Shown: one piece after another, positions 46,380 through 55,002 of the stretch
Position numbering within the stretch: the first letter of the stretch is position 1
How the letters are laid out: each line of letters starts with the position of its first letter
Assembly: GCF_039839785.1 (NCBI RefSeq)
Contig: NZ_JBDOQT010000001.1
Span: forward strand, 2,108,001 to 2,172,000
Reading direction: 5' to 3'
Source: Pelagibius sp. CAU 1746
GTDB lineage: Bacteria > Pseudomonadota > Alphaproteobacteria > Kiloniellales > Kiloniellaceae
Length of the DNA stretch: 64,000 bases
Program-made: the position numbers and the translations under genes
The notes under the pieces: generated by a model
The model's input: the letters and a program-made list of their open reading frames with translations, nothing else
Told to the model about the DNA's origin: nothing
The model's database searches: none

Positions 46380-47150
46380 CTACTGGAGGAGCCGGGGCCC
46401 CTTTATGTCGACCGGGCCGGCTTCCGGCAGCACGCCGAGACGGCGGGCGACTTCCTGGTAAGCCTCCTCGACGCCGCCCATGTCGCGGCGGAAGCGGTCC
46501 TTGTCCAGCTTCTCGTTGGTGGCGACATCCCACAGGCGGCAAGAGTCAGGGCTGATCTCATCGGCCAGGACGATGCGCATCTCCTCTTCCTCCCACAGGC
46601 GGCCGAACTCCAGCTTGAAGTCGACGAGGCGCAGGCCGACGCCGAGGAAGAGACCGCAGAGGAAGTCGTTCACGCGCAAGGCGTACTGCAGCATCTCGTC
46701 CAGGTCCTGGGTGTTGGCCCAGCCGAAGGCGGTGACGTGCTCTTCGGAGACCATGGGATCGCCCAACTCGTCGTTCTTGTAGTAGTACTCGACGATGGAG
46801 CGCGGCAGCGGCGCGCCTTCCTCCAGCCCCAGGCGCTTGACCATGGAGCCGGCGGCGACGTTGCGCACCACGATCTCGAGAGGGATGATCTCGACCTCAC
46901 GGACCAACTGCTCGCGCATGTTGAGGCGGCGCACGAAGTGCGTCGGCACGCCGATACTCTCCAGCCGCGTCATCAGGTACTCCGAGATGCGGTTGTTGAG
47001 CACGCCCTTGCCGGTAATGACGCCCTTTTTCTGGTTGTTGAAGGCGGTGGCGTCGTCCTTGAAGTATTGGACGAGCGTGCCCGGCTCCGGCCCTTCGAAA
47101 AGGACCTTGGCCTTTCCTTCGTAGATCTGTCTGCGTCGCATCTCTTGCAC
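46380..47150 (-). CDS. purC: phosphoribosylaminoimidazole-succinocarboxamide synthase
   Basis: A 256-residue SAICAR synthetase, joining aspartate to CAIR in purine synthesis. It begins [20 protein letters not shown] and has the typical [23 protein letters not shown]-like [11 protein letters not shown], and [12 protein letters not shown]. First gene of the purine block, with its own promoter region upstream. It is separated from purS by three unrelated genes, whereas most alphaproteobacteria have purC-purS side by side. Confidence 0.97.
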   Translation of the reverse strand: MQEMRRRQIYEGKAKVLFEGPEPGTLVQYFKDDATAFNNQKKGVITGKGVLNNRISEYLMTRLESIGVPTHFVRRLNMREQLVREVEIIPLEIVVRNVAAGSMVKRLGLEEGAPLPRSIVEYYYKNDELGDPMVSEEHVTAFGWANTQDLDEMLQYALRVNDFLCGLFLGVGLRLVDFKLEFGRLWEEEEMRIVLADEISPDSCRLWDVATNEKLDKDRFRRDMGGVEEAYQEVARRLGVLPEAGPVDIKGPRLLQ

Positions 47151-47293
47151 CTGAAAGTAAGGCCGTCCGGCTGGGCGGCGTGCATCGGGGTTGGGTTTAT
47201 GTTCCCATCGCGCAGTCCTCGGTCCGCCGCCTGCGCGTTCGTTTCCCTGTGGCTTTGGGCGGATTGCGGCCCCCGAAGTCTTTGGGACTACGT

Positions 47294-47322
47294 CATATAG
47301 CAGGAGAAGGGGGGCAAAACAA
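47294..47322 (-). promoter_or_regulatory. candidate purC promoter
   Basis: On the minus strand, TTGTTT (47322-47317), 17-bp spacer, TATATG (47299-47294), about 145 bp before the purC ATG. Confidence 0.5.
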
Positions 47323-47344
47323 TGACGCCTGCCGGCACAACGAG

Positions 47345-47365
47345 TATCAATATAACTTATTGATA
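47345..47365. promoter_or_regulatory. AT-only perfect inverted repeat upstream of purC
   Basis: TATCAATA (47345-47352), 5-nt spacer, TATTGATA (47358-47365), in a short AT-rich island just upstream of the candidate purC promoter. An operator or an UP-like element is possible. Confidence 0.45.
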
Positions 47366-47376
47366 TTTATGTATTT

Positions 47377-48171
47377 TTATAATTCTTTCAGAGACGGCGC
47401 GAGGCCTTCAAGAGGCGTGTAGGCGTTGCGGTCGGGGCGCCCGGGTGCGAAGAGCCAAAGCGGTGCGGCCGGGCACGCGCCGGGCGCCTGCGCCGCCGCC
47501 GGGAGCGCCAGCAGCGAGGAAGAGACGGTCTGGAATCCGCCCCGTTCGACGGTCATGGCGGTCTCGGAATTGACGGCGCCGCGGGCCAGGATTTCCTGCC
47601 AGGCGGCCCAGTCGCCGCCCGGCGCGCCGGGCGCGTCCGGGTCGGGGGCGGCGGCGGCCTGGAAGGCCGGCAGGTGTTGGGCGATGCGCGGGCTCGCGCG
47701 GTCGTTGAGGTCGTCGGCGGTGAGCATGGAGAGGCCCTCGGGCAAGGGGCGCACCTCGATGACCTTGGCCTCCGGCGTGCCCAGGTTGCGCAGCCAGTAG
47801 GCGTCGCGGTTGTCGGCGACCACCATGTTGAAGCTGCGGTAGGCGGCGGGGTTCAGCTCGGCCAGGGCCTCGGCGGCCTGGACGGCGTCGGCGTGGTCGA
47901 GGGCCTCCAGCACCAGCTCGCCGCGGCTGCGCTTGCCGGGCGCGGGCCCCAGGGAGGAGCGCCGGTTGAGGATGGCGGCCACCACCCCGTGGTCGTTGAG
48001 GCCCAGCCAGGAGCCGCCGGCGGTGCGGTCCAGCCCGGCGACGACTTCCGGGCGGTCCGGCCAGTGCCGGCCGGGCGCCGCCCAGGGCCGGTCGATCATT
48101 TCGTCGCGGTTGGCCGCCAGCACCAGGGGCCAGGGGTGCCGGGGGCGGCGCAGGATAACGAGGGTACACAT
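47377..48171 (-). CDS. NRDE-family protein
   Basis: A 264-residue protein with the family-naming motif in AANRDEMIDRP (residues 19-29) right after MCTLVIL. The N-terminal Cys2 exposed after Met removal and the NRDE box are typical of this Ntn-hydrolase-like/TANGO2 family, linked to haem or lipid handling in eukaryotes. Further typical motifs are GGSWLGLNDHGVVAAILN and NLGTPEAKV. Divergent from the DUF1476 gene. Confidence 0.9.
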   Translation of the reverse strand: MCTLVILRRPRHPWPLVLAANRDEMIDRPWAAPGRHWPDRPEVVAGLDRTAGGSWLGLNDHGVVAAILNRRSSLGPAPGKRSRGELVLEALDHADAVQAAEALAELNPAAYRSFNMVVADNRDAYWLRNLGTPEAKVIEVRPLPEGLSMLTADDLNDRASPRIAQHLPAFQAAAAPDPDAPGAPGGDWAAWQEILARGAVNSETAMTVERGGFQTVSSSLLALPAAAQAPGACPAAPLWLFAPGRPDRNAYTPLEGLAPSLKEL

Positions 48172-48406
48172 ATCTTGAGGGAAGATCGCTCAGAGGAAGG
48201 TGGATGGCCGCTTGGAAGCGGGGAAACCCGCAGAAATCCCCAAGGGAGAGGTTTATCGCAGCCGCGAAGGACGCTATAACCCCCTTGTTGAACCGCTACT
48301 GCCGCAGGCAGCCGAGCATAACCGCTATGTGAAGGGTCGGCTACGCCGTTCCCCGGGAGGCCTTCCCGGGGCCACGAAAGGGCCACCTCAGGAGACCTAT
48401 CGACCG

Positions 48407-48730
48407 ATGTCGACATTCAACGAACGCGAAAAGGCTTTCGAGGACAAGTACAAGCACGACCAGGACCTGCAGTTCCGCACCGAGGTCCGGCGCAACAAGC
48501 TGCTGGGCCAGTGGGTCGCGCGGGAGCTCTTCGGGCTGGAAGGCGAGGCGGTGGAAAGCTACGCCAAGGACGTCGTCGCTTCCGACCTGGACGAGCCGGG
48601 CATCGATGACGTCGTGCGCAAGGTCATGGCCGACATCGAGGCCAAGGGCGTCGATTTCAGCGAGCACCGCCTGCGTCACCGCATGGAGGAGCTGCTGACC
48701 GAGGCCAAGCAGCAGATCATGAGCGAATAG
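48407..48730 (+). CDS. DUF1476 protein, F1Fo-ATPase zeta-subunit homologue
   Basis: A 107-residue all-helical protein, MSTFNEREKAFEDKYKHDQD at the start. This family is the alphaproteobacterial zeta subunit shown in Paracoccus to inhibit ATP hydrolysis by the F1 motor; in other species it is conserved but dispensable. The core LGQWVARELFGLEGEAVESY and DIEAKG are typical. The gene sits alone between NRDE and GFA genes in the purine region, a common place in this class, and is closed by a terminator. Confidence 0.93.
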   Translation: MSTFNEREKAFEDKYKHDQDLQFRTEVRRNKLLGQWVARELFGLEGEAVESYAKDVVASDLDEPGIDDVVRKVMADIEAKGVDFSEHRLRHRMEELLTEAKQQIMSE

Positions 48731-48767
48731 GCTGCCCGGCATCACGGCCGAGCGCTGAAACGAGATA

Positions 48768-48795
48768 GGGCCGTCCCTTGGGGGCGGCCCTTTTC
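48768..48795 (+). terminator. terminator after the DUF1476 gene
   Basis: GGGCCGTCCC (48768-48777) pairs with GGGCGGCCC just after it, followed by TTTTC. Confidence 0.85.
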
Positions 48796-48829
48796 TGTTG
48801 GCCTCTCTGCGGCTCGGGAGCGGGTGCCG

Positions 48830-49222
48830 CTACTCCTCAACGCGGCCGGTGGCGTCGCGATCGCGCTCGAATCTCTTCTTCAGCGGAAAGGGCGGCAGCC
48901 AGGACTCGCGGCGGAGGGTCCAGAGTTCGTAGGTCGGCTGCAGTTGGTCGGGCGCGTCCAGGGACCCCAGGTTCACTTCGATCTCGTCGGCGCTGCGTCC
49001 GAAAACTGTGGAGCCGCAGTTGGGACAGAAGAAACGCCCGGCGTAGTCGCGGGTTTCGCCCTCGATCGTCACCGCATCCTGGGGGAAGACCGCGGAGGCG
49101 TGAAAGAGCGCGCCGTGATGCTTGCGGCAGTCGAGGCAGTGACAAAGGCCGACCCGGTAGGGCTGTCCCGTCGCAACGATGCGGACCTTGCCGCAGAGGC
49201 AGCCGCCGGTGAAGCGGTCCAT
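48830..49222 (-). CDS. GFA-family zinc protein (glutathione-dependent formaldehyde-activating type)
   Basis: A 130-residue single-domain protein. Its zinc ligands are in GGCLCGKVR, LCHCLDCRK and FCPNCGSTVF, matching the Gfa/CENP-V fold. Some relatives help glutathione and formaldehyde combine; most are untested. It follows purB on the same strand after 46 bp. Confidence 0.93.
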   Translation of the reverse strand: MDRFTGGCLCGKVRIVATGQPYRVGLCHCLDCRKHHGALFHASAVFPQDAVTIEGETRDYAGRFFCPNCGSTVFGRSADEIEVNLGSLDAPDQLQPTYELWTLRRESWLPPFPLKKRFERDRDATGRVEE

Positions 49223-49268
49223 GCTGCGTCTCCCTTGAAACCGGAGGGGTGCTCCTTCGTTCGGAGCG

Positions 49269-50588
49269 TTACTCCGCCGCCTGGGCCGCCGCGTCCTTGC
49301 CGAAGACGCGGGCGAAGATCGTGTCCACGTGCTTGGTGTGGTAGCTCGGATCGAAGCAGGCGGCGAGCTTGTCCTCGGCGATCTTGCCGGCGATCTCCGG
49401 GTCGGCCTTCAGCAGCTCCAGGAAGTCGCCTTCGTTGCCCCAGACCTTCATGGCGTTGCGCTGGACCAGGCGGTAGGCGTCCTCGCGGCTGATGCCGGCC
49501 TGGGTCAGCGCCAGCAGGACGCGCTGCGAATGCACCAGGCCGCCGAGCTGGTCGAGGTTCTTCTGCATGTTCTCCGGATAGACCAGCAGCTTCTCGATGA
49601 CGCCCGCCAGGCGGTTGAGGGCGAAGTCCAGGGTCACCGTGGCGTCGGGGCCGAACATGCGCTCCACCGAGGAATGGGAGATGTCGCGCTCGTGCCACAG
49701 GGTCACGTTCTCCAGCGCCGGCACCACGGCGGCGCGCACCACGCGGGCCAGCCCCGTCAGGTTCTCGGTCAGCACCGGGTTGCGCTTGTGCGGCATGGCC
49801 GAGGAGCCCTTCTGCCCCGGCGCGAAGTATTCCTCGGCCTCGCGCACCTCGGTGCGCTGCAGGTGGCGGATCTCGGTGGCCAGATTCTCGATGGAGGAGG
49901 CGACGATGCCCAGCGCGGCGAAGAAGGCAGCGTGGCGGTCGCGCGGGATGACCTGGGTCGAGACCGGCTCCGGCGTCAGGCCCAGCTTGCCGGCGACGTA
50001 TTCCTCGACGAAGGGATCGATGTTGGCGAAGGTGCCGACGGCGCCGGAGATGGCGCAGGTGGCGATCTCCGCGCGCGCCGCTTCCAGCCGCGCGCGGCAG
50101 CGCGCGAAGGCGGCGTAGTGGCCGGCCAGCTTCACGCCGAAGGTGGTGGGCTCGGCATGGATGCCGTGGCTGCGCCCCAAGCAGACCGCGTCCTTGAATT
50201 CGAAGGCGCGGGCCTTCAGCGCCGCCAGCACCCGGTCCAGGTCGGCCAGCAGCAGGTCGCTGGCCTGGGTGAACTGCACGGCCAGGCAGGTGTCCAGCAC
50301 GTCGGAGGAGGTCATGCCTTGATGCACGAAGCGCGCTTCCTCGCCGACATGCTCGGCCAGGTTGGTCAGGAAGGCGATGACGTCGTGCTTGGTCTCGCGC
50401 TCGATCTCGTCGATGCGGTCGACCTCGAAGGCGCCGCGCTCCCACACCGCCTTGGCCGCTTCCTTGGGGATGACCCCCAACTCCGCCTGGGCGTCGCAGG
50501 CATGGGCCTCGATCTCGAACCAGATGCGGAACTTGTTCTCCGGCTCCCAGATGGCGGTCATTTCGGGGCGGCTGTAGCGCGGGATCAT
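49269..50588 (-). CDS. purB: adenylosuccinate lyase
   Basis: A 439-residue fumarase-superfamily enzyme that acts twice in purine synthesis, cleaving SAICAR and adenylosuccinate. The signature is GSSAMPHKRNPV, with TSSDVLDTCLAVQ and RSHGIHAEPTTFG supplying the other active-site parts. Start MIPRYSRPEMTAIWEPENKF is standard. It is upstream of the GFA gene and 6.6 kb from purC on the same strand. Confidence 0.97.
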   Translation of the reverse strand: MIPRYSRPEMTAIWEPENKFRIWFEIEAHACDAQAELGVIPKEAAKAVWERGAFEVDRIDEIERETKHDVIAFLTNLAEHVGEEARFVHQGMTSSDVLDTCLAVQFTQASDLLLADLDRVLAALKARAFEFKDAVCLGRSHGIHAEPTTFGVKLAGHYAAFARCRARLEAARAEIATCAISGAVGTFANIDPFVEEYVAGKLGLTPEPVSTQVIPRDRHAAFFAALGIVASSIENLATEIRHLQRTEVREAEEYFAPGQKGSSAMPHKRNPVLTENLTGLARVVRAAVVPALENVTLWHERDISHSSVERMFGPDATVTLDFALNRLAGVIEKLLVYPENMQKNLDQLGGLVHSQRVLLALTQAGISREDAYRLVQRNAMKVWGNEGDFLELLKADPEIAGKIAEDKLAACFDPSYHTKHVDTIFARVFGKDAAAQAAE

Positions 50589-50688
50589 GCGAAAAACTTC
50601 CTGAGTCTAGAGGGGGCCGGAAAGGCCCTGTTATAGCCGCGGGGCGGGGCCGCGGCAACGCCACCGGCGGCCTGTCCGGGGACCGTTT

Positions 50689-50717
50689 TTGCGCCAATAG
50701 GGCAGAGTCCCTAGACT
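50689..50717 (+). promoter_or_regulatory. candidate promoter of the methyltransferase gene
   Basis: TTGCGC (50689-50694), 17-bp spacer, TAGACT (50712-50717), ending 17 bp before the start codon. Confidence 0.4.
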
Positions 50718-50734
50718 GGGGGCCGGAGGCGAGG

Positions 50735-51355
50735 ATGGCCAAGCAGACCAAGTTTCTGGACAAAGCCTACGAGCTGGGCGACGCCTCCCAGACGCGGGCG
50801 CTCTACGAGTCCTGGGCCGAAAGCTACGACGCGGAGCTGCAGGAGAACCGCTATGCCTCCCCCGCCCGCACCGCCGCGGCCATGGCGGAGGCCGTCGCCG
50901 ACAAGGCCGCGCCCCTGCTGGATCTCGGCTGCGGCACCGGGCTGTCGGGCGTGGCGCTTCATAAGGCCGGCTTCGCGGTGATCGACGGCACCGACTTCTC
51001 CCAGGAGATGCTGAAGGCCGCCGCCGCCAAGGGCGTCTACCGGACGCTGTTGAAAGGCGATCTGAACGCGCCCATCCCCGCAAGGCCGGGTGACTACGCG
51101 AACATTACGGCCGTCGGGGTCTTCAGCCCGGGCCACGCGCCCGCCGCGCTGATCGACGAGGTCGTGGCGCTGCTGCCGCAAGGCGGCTGCTTCGGCTTTT
51201 CCCTGAACGACCACGCCCTGGAAGACCCCAGCTACGAGGCGCGCATCAAGGTGCTGGTCGAGGCGGGCCGTATAGAGGTCGTGTCCGACGCCTACGGCGA
51301 CCACCTGCCGGGCATCGGCCTCAAGGCGAAAATCTACGTCCTGCGCAGGCTCTAG
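50735..51355 (+). CDS. class I SAM-dependent methyltransferase
   Basis: A 206-residue Rossmann methyltransferase. The SAM motif is LLDLGCGTGLSG at about residue 65, with the acidic residue in IDGTDFSQEML following. The N-terminus (ELGDASQTRALYESWAESYD) is like that of Williams-Beuren/UbiE-type small methyltransferases. Substrate unknown. It meets radC tail to tail with only 3 bp between. Confidence 0.88.
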   Translation: MAKQTKFLDKAYELGDASQTRALYESWAESYDAELQENRYASPARTAAAMAEAVADKAAPLLDLGCGTGLSGVALHKAGFAVIDGTDFSQEMLKAAAAKGVYRTLLKGDLNAPIPARPGDYANITAVGVFSPGHAPAALIDEVVALLPQGGCFGFSLNDHALEDPSYEARIKVLVEAGRIEVVSDAYGDHLPGIGLKAKIYVLRRL

Positions 51356-51358
51356 GCT

Positions 51359-52051
51359 CTATAGGAGGCCAAGCGCCCGGAAGCTGGCGTGGCCGGCGCG
51401 GCCGATCACCAGGTGGTCGTGGATGACGATGCCCAGTTTTTGCGAGGCGCTGACCAGCTCCTCGGTCATGGCGATGTCGGCGGCCGAGGGCTCGGCTTCG
51501 CCGGAGGGGTGGTTGTGCACCAGGATGAGGGCCGCCGCGCCCAGTTCCAGCGCGCGCTTCACCACCTCGCGGGTGTAGACCGGCGTGTGGTCGATGGTGC
51601 CCTGCTGCTGCACCTCGTCGGCGATGAGGCGGTTGCGCTTGTCGAGGAACAGCAGGCGGAACTGCTCGACCGGCTGGTGCGCCATGCTCAGCCGGCAGTA
51701 GGCCAGCAGCTTGTCCCAGGAGGAGATGACGTCGCCTTCCATGGCCTCTTCGCGGGCCAGGCGCTCGGCGGCCTGGGGGACGATCCTCAGGGCGGCGATG
51801 GAGGCGCGGCCCATGCCCGGCACCTGCGCCAGCGTCTCGGTCTGCGCCGTCAGCACCTTCGACAGGGTTCCGAAGCGCGCCAGCAGCGCTTTGGCCAATG
51901 GTTTGGTATCGCCGCGCGGTTTGGCGCTGAACAGCAGGAACTCCAGGATCTCGTAGTCGGAGAGGCTGTCGCCGCCGCGCGTCAGCAGGCGCTCGCGCAG
52001 GCGTTCGCGATGGCCGTGGTAGTGGGGCTTGCCGCTGCCGTCCTCGCTCAT
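51359..52051 (-). CDS. radC: RadC-family JAB/MPN protein
   Basis: A 230-residue protein. The C-terminal JAB domain has the metalloprotease-type motif ILVHNHPSGEAEPSAADI; the N-terminal part has a helix-hairpin-helix-like FGTLSKVL and VPGMGRASIAAL. It was once tied to DNA repair, but its real role is not settled. The ATG at 52051 is used because the protein then starts MSEDGSGKPHYHGHRERLR, as in relatives; the frame is open to 52126. Confidence 0.92.
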   Translation of the reverse strand: MSEDGSGKPHYHGHRERLRERLLTRGGDSLSDYEILEFLLFSAKPRGDTKPLAKALLARFGTLSKVLTAQTETLAQVPGMGRASIAALRIVPQAAERLAREEAMEGDVISSWDKLLAYCRLSMAHQPVEQFRLLFLDKRNRLIADEVQQQGTIDHTPVYTREVVKRALELGAAALILVHNHPSGEAEPSAADIAMTEELVSASQKLGIVIHDHLVIGRAGHASFRALGLL

Positions 52052-52158
52052 CTGTCGCCTGCCGCCTCTCGCCGTCGCCGGAATCCTCAGTATCGCAATT
52101 AGAGAGCAGGACGAAGAGACCTTCAACCGGAGGATCGGGCAGCCCCGGAGATAGCAAT

Positions 52159-52189
52159 TTGTTAACCAAATCGGCCGCTATAATTGGTT
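52159..52189 (+). promoter_or_regulatory. promoter-like DNA with AACCAA/TTGGTT arms
   Basis: TATAAT at 52179-52184 is a consensus -10 but no -35 at good spacing is clear. AACCAA (52164-52169) and TTGGTT (52184-52189) form an inverted repeat around it, which could be a repressor site. Confidence 0.45.
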
Positions 52190-52244
52190 TGTTGATAGTC
52201 ACCCTGGTAACTTCGTCAAGGTCTACGTCATCAAGGGATTCGTC

Positions 52245-52460
52245 ATGTCCGATGCCAATGTGATCGCTTTTCCGGTACGCGCCGCCCCCGCCACGCCGAC
52301 CGACGAGTTTAACGATTGGATGAGCTGGGCTGAGTGCGAACTGGCGATCCTCGGCTACGAGCTGACGGCCACCAGCTATAACTGGCGTGCTGCACACGAG
52401 AAGGGGTTGCGGCCCGAAGTCGCGGCCGAGCACGCGGCGCGGGGGCTGGACGTCGGCTGA
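52245..52460 (+). CDS. small protein of unknown function
   Basis: A 71-residue soluble protein: SDANVIAFPVRAA, then DWMSWAECELAILGYELTAT and a charged C-terminus with EVAAEHAARGLDVG. Family not recognised. AAGGGA sits 7 nt before the ATG and a consensus -10 element lies 60 bp upstream, which supports it as a real gene. It is divergent from radC. Confidence 0.65.
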   Translation: MSDANVIAFPVRAAPATPTDEFNDWMSWAECELAILGYELTATSYNWRAAHEKGLRPEVAAEHAARGLDVG

Positions 52461-53086
52461 GCGCTGCCGCCGCTGCTTCTTAAGGCGGTTTGTGAACCCA
52501 TGGTGCCGGTGATCCCACGACACCTCGCGGGCCTTGTGCCCGGCATTGGGCGCGAGCGGCCCGGCGGACAATTGCCGTGCTGCGGTCTTTTCGCCTCGGC
52601 TATCCCATTGCGCCGGAAAAACACCTCGATTTCGCCCAGCTTTTCAACCGGCGACCGATAGACAGGTTTTCCGCGCAGGCGTAGCGTCGGCTCAACTGCT
52701 CATGACCGCAACAGGCGTTTTGTCGGTCGTCCTCCTCGGTCGCTCCACACGCAACGGCTCGGCCCCGCCGGTTTCCGCCGCGGCGTGCGGAGTGTAAAGG
52801 CCTCGGGACGGCGATGTCCTGTCGAGCACCGCCCAGGTGTGGCGGCGGCCCGGCCGGGCGCACGCAACGGAACAGCAGGTAGCGAGCAGCAGGTAGGCGG
52901 GAGCCGCCCCCCGCGGCCCCTTCCAAGACAATGAAGCGACGCGCAGTAGCGCGGCCATGAACAGCCTCACCCCTTTGGCGTCGAGCCGGAGGCGGAGCCT
53001 TCACTGCGGCCGTTCACCGGCCATGATAGCCTGCCACAACGACCGGGCGCGGGTTGGGCCCGGCCGAGACAGCGGAGGAGATGCTC
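52461..53086. other. 600-bp gap before the protease pair
   Basis: Open frames of 80-130 codons exist on both strands, but none has a ribosome site, a coherent product or normal codon use. I saw no repeats, tRNA or terminator. It may be decayed coding DNA. Confidence 0.45.
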
Positions 53087-53308
53087 GTGGATATCGAAGC
53101 CGTGCTGAGAAAACACGAAGACGCCTTGCTGGCCTACCCCAACGTCAATGCCGTTGCGGTCGGGGAGCGTGCGGGCCGGCCGGTGATCAAGGTCATGGTC
53201 ACGAAGAAGGTTCCGGAATCCGAACTGCAGCGCGATCAGGTCCTGCCGAAGGAACTGGACGGCTGCCCGCTCGACGTCGAGGAAATCGGCGAAATCACGG
53301 CGCAGTAG
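53087..53308 (+). CDS. small protein resembling the protease N-terminal domain
   Basis: A 73-residue soluble protein. The part YPNVNAVAVGERAGRPVIKV, KKVPESEL, QVLPKELDG and DVEEIG lines up by eye with residues 33-97 of the protease encoded next (ANVVGMGYGV, PALLALVSQKV, DMIPKKIG, DVLAIGEP). It is thus a free-standing copy of that N-terminal domain. The GTG at 53087 is preferred because GGAGG is 8 nt upstream; the ATG at 53081 has the site too close. 87 bp before the protease gene, same strand. A chaperone or inhibitor acting in trans is a possibility. Confidence 0.75.
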   Translation: MDIEAVLRKHEDALLAYPNVNAVAVGERAGRPVIKVMVTKKVPESELQRDQVLPKELDGCPLDVEEIGEITAQ

Positions 53309-53395
53309 GGTCCGGCTCCACCGCGGTCCCGCCCTGCGCGGGACCCCGCGGGAGCGCCGGGGCACCACGGCCGTGCCCATTCGGGAGAAACGATC

Positions 53396-54415
53396 ATGAT
53401 GGATGTACAGAAGATGATGCTGGACCCTGAGGAAGCTCAGAAGGTCCAGAAAGCCAGTGCCTCCAAGGTCGAAGAGTTCCTCAAGCCCGACACGGCCCCC
53501 GCCAACGTGGTCGGCATGGGCTATGGCGTGAAGTGGAGCAACGGCGAGCCGACCGGCAAGCCGGCACTGCTGGCGCTGGTCTCCCAGAAAGTCGACAAGG
53601 AGGAACTGGGCCCGAACGACATGATCCCGAAGAAGATCGGCGAGATGCAGACCGACGTGCTGGCCATCGGCGAACCCTTCGCCGGCCAGGCCGAGCCCAT
53701 CGAGGTCGGCATCGAGCTGCTCGCCCGGCGCGCGCGCCCGGCCTCGGGCGGTTACAGCGTCGGCCACCGCAATATCACGGCCGGCACCATCGGCACTTGC
53801 GTCTACGACATGGTGGGCACGCCCGGCAACCCGGTGGGCATGCCGCAGCACTACTACATCCTGTCCAACAACCACGTACTGGCCAACTCCAACAACGCCA
53901 CCCCGGGAGATGCCATCCTGCAGCCGGGCCCCTTCGACGGCGGCGTCGACCCGACCGACCGCATCGCGGCGCTCAGCCGCTTCATTCCCATCACCTTCGA
54001 TCCGCCGGTACCGCGGCCCCTGCACCGCAACCTGATCGACGCGGCGGTGGCCGAAGGCCAGTTCCACGACCTGAAGCGGGAGATTCACTGGGTCGGCCAT
54101 CTGCGCGGCTGGCGCCCCCGCGCGCAGGTGCAGGTGGGCACGGTGCTGCAAAAAACCGGACGCACCACCAACTACACGACGGGGCGCATCACCGCGGTGA
54201 ACGCCACCGTCGACGTGAACTACGGCGGCGGCAAGGTCGCCCGCTTCCGCGACCAGATCCTCACCACGCCGATGTCGTCGGGCGGCGACTCCGGTTCTCT
54301 GGTGGCCGACCGCAACAACTTCGCCGTCGGTCTGCTGTTTGCCGGCTCGCCGCAGGTGACCATCCTCAACCAGATCCAGCACGTCCGCTCGCTGCTGCGA
54401 GTCGAGGTGGTGTGA
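53396..54415 (+). CDS. chymotrypsin-fold serine protease with N-terminal prodomain-like region
   Basis: A 339-residue protein without signal peptide. The trypsin-like triad can be read as His160 (ILSNNHVLA), Asp215 (IDAAVA) and Ser299 (GGDSGSL). Residues 1-105 form a separate alpha/beta domain like that of the preceding small protein. The fold resembles Nal1/trypsin-like peptidases of bacteria that are not secreted by Sec. GGAG precedes the ATG. Substrate is unknown; the intact triad suggests an active enzyme. Confidence 0.88.
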   Translation: MMDVQKMMLDPEEAQKVQKASASKVEEFLKPDTAPANVVGMGYGVKWSNGEPTGKPALLALVSQKVDKEELGPNDMIPKKIGEMQTDVLAIGEPFAGQAEPIEVGIELLARRARPASGGYSVGHRNITAGTIGTCVYDMVGTPGNPVGMPQHYYILSNNHVLANSNNATPGDAILQPGPFDGGVDPTDRIAALSRFIPITFDPPVPRPLHRNLIDAAVAEGQFHDLKREIHWVGHLRGWRPRAQVQVGTVLQKTGRTTNYTTGRITAVNATVDVNYGGGKVARFRDQILTTPMSSGGDSGSLVADRNNFAVGLLFAGSPQVTILNQIQHVRSLLRVEVV

Positions 54416-54668
54416 GGAGCCAGACCTTCTCCCCGAAACAGGAGAGGGCCGCCGGGTCTTGGCGAGGCAAGCGCGCCTAGACGCAGCGGGGTGAGGGGGC
54501 GGCGCCGGCGTGAGGCTGCTTTGCGCAGCAGGCTGCGCCGCCCCCTCTCTCCCGGCGGGCGAGGGAAAAGCGAAGGCTGGAGAAGGAGAGTCGTTTGACC
54601 TTGCCGCGGCTGCTTGCGAGACTGCCGGCCGATACCGCTGAAATCGGATTCCCGGCAGGCGCAAAGCT

Positions 54669-54959
54669 ATGATTCGTCACATCGTTTTCTTCACGGCCAA
54701 GAATCCGCAAGACCGTGAAACGATCTACGAAGGGCTGAGCCTGCTGCTGGATATTCCCGACAGACGCCACCTCGAAATCGGCCGCAACTTCGGCACCGAC
54801 CGCCTCAGCCCGGGCGGGCCGGATTTCATTGTCTATGGCGAATTCGAGGACGAAGCGCAGCTTTCCGCCTACAAGGCCCATCCCCTCTACGAGAAATCCA
54901 TAGAGGTGGTGCGCCCGCTGCGGGACAAGCGCATCGCGGCGGATTTCCTGGCCGGCTGA
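54669..54959 (+). CDS. Dabb-family (stress-responsive alpha/beta barrel) protein
   Basis: A 96-residue dimeric ferredoxin-like barrel protein: MIRHIVFFTAKNPQDRETIY at the start and EFEDEAQLSAYKAHPLYEK, both typical of the Dabb domain. Its role is unknown in most bacteria. Here the usual LKF start is replaced by VFFTAKN. 250 bp after the protease. Confidence 0.85.
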   Translation: MIRHIVFFTAKNPQDRETIYEGLSLLLDIPDRRHLEIGRNFGTDRLSPGGPDFIVYGEFEDEAQLSAYKAHPLYEKSIEVVRPLRDKRIAADFLAG

Positions 54960-55002
54960 CCGGAGGGGTATCGTCCCTTCGGCGGATCCGGCGGCAGGCT
55001 GT

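Noticed and set aside
45670-46542. Longer form of the second SYLF protein reaching back to 46542
   Set aside because: It would run into purC on the same strand; the ATG at 46245 has a good ribosome site and is followed by a signal peptide.
49329-50636. Plus-strand open frame of 435 codons opposite purB
   Set aside because: Antisense shadow of purB with no ribosome site.
52534-53004. Open frames on both strands in the gap before the protease pair
   Set aside because: No start signals, no coherent product, overlapping each other; treated as non-coding.
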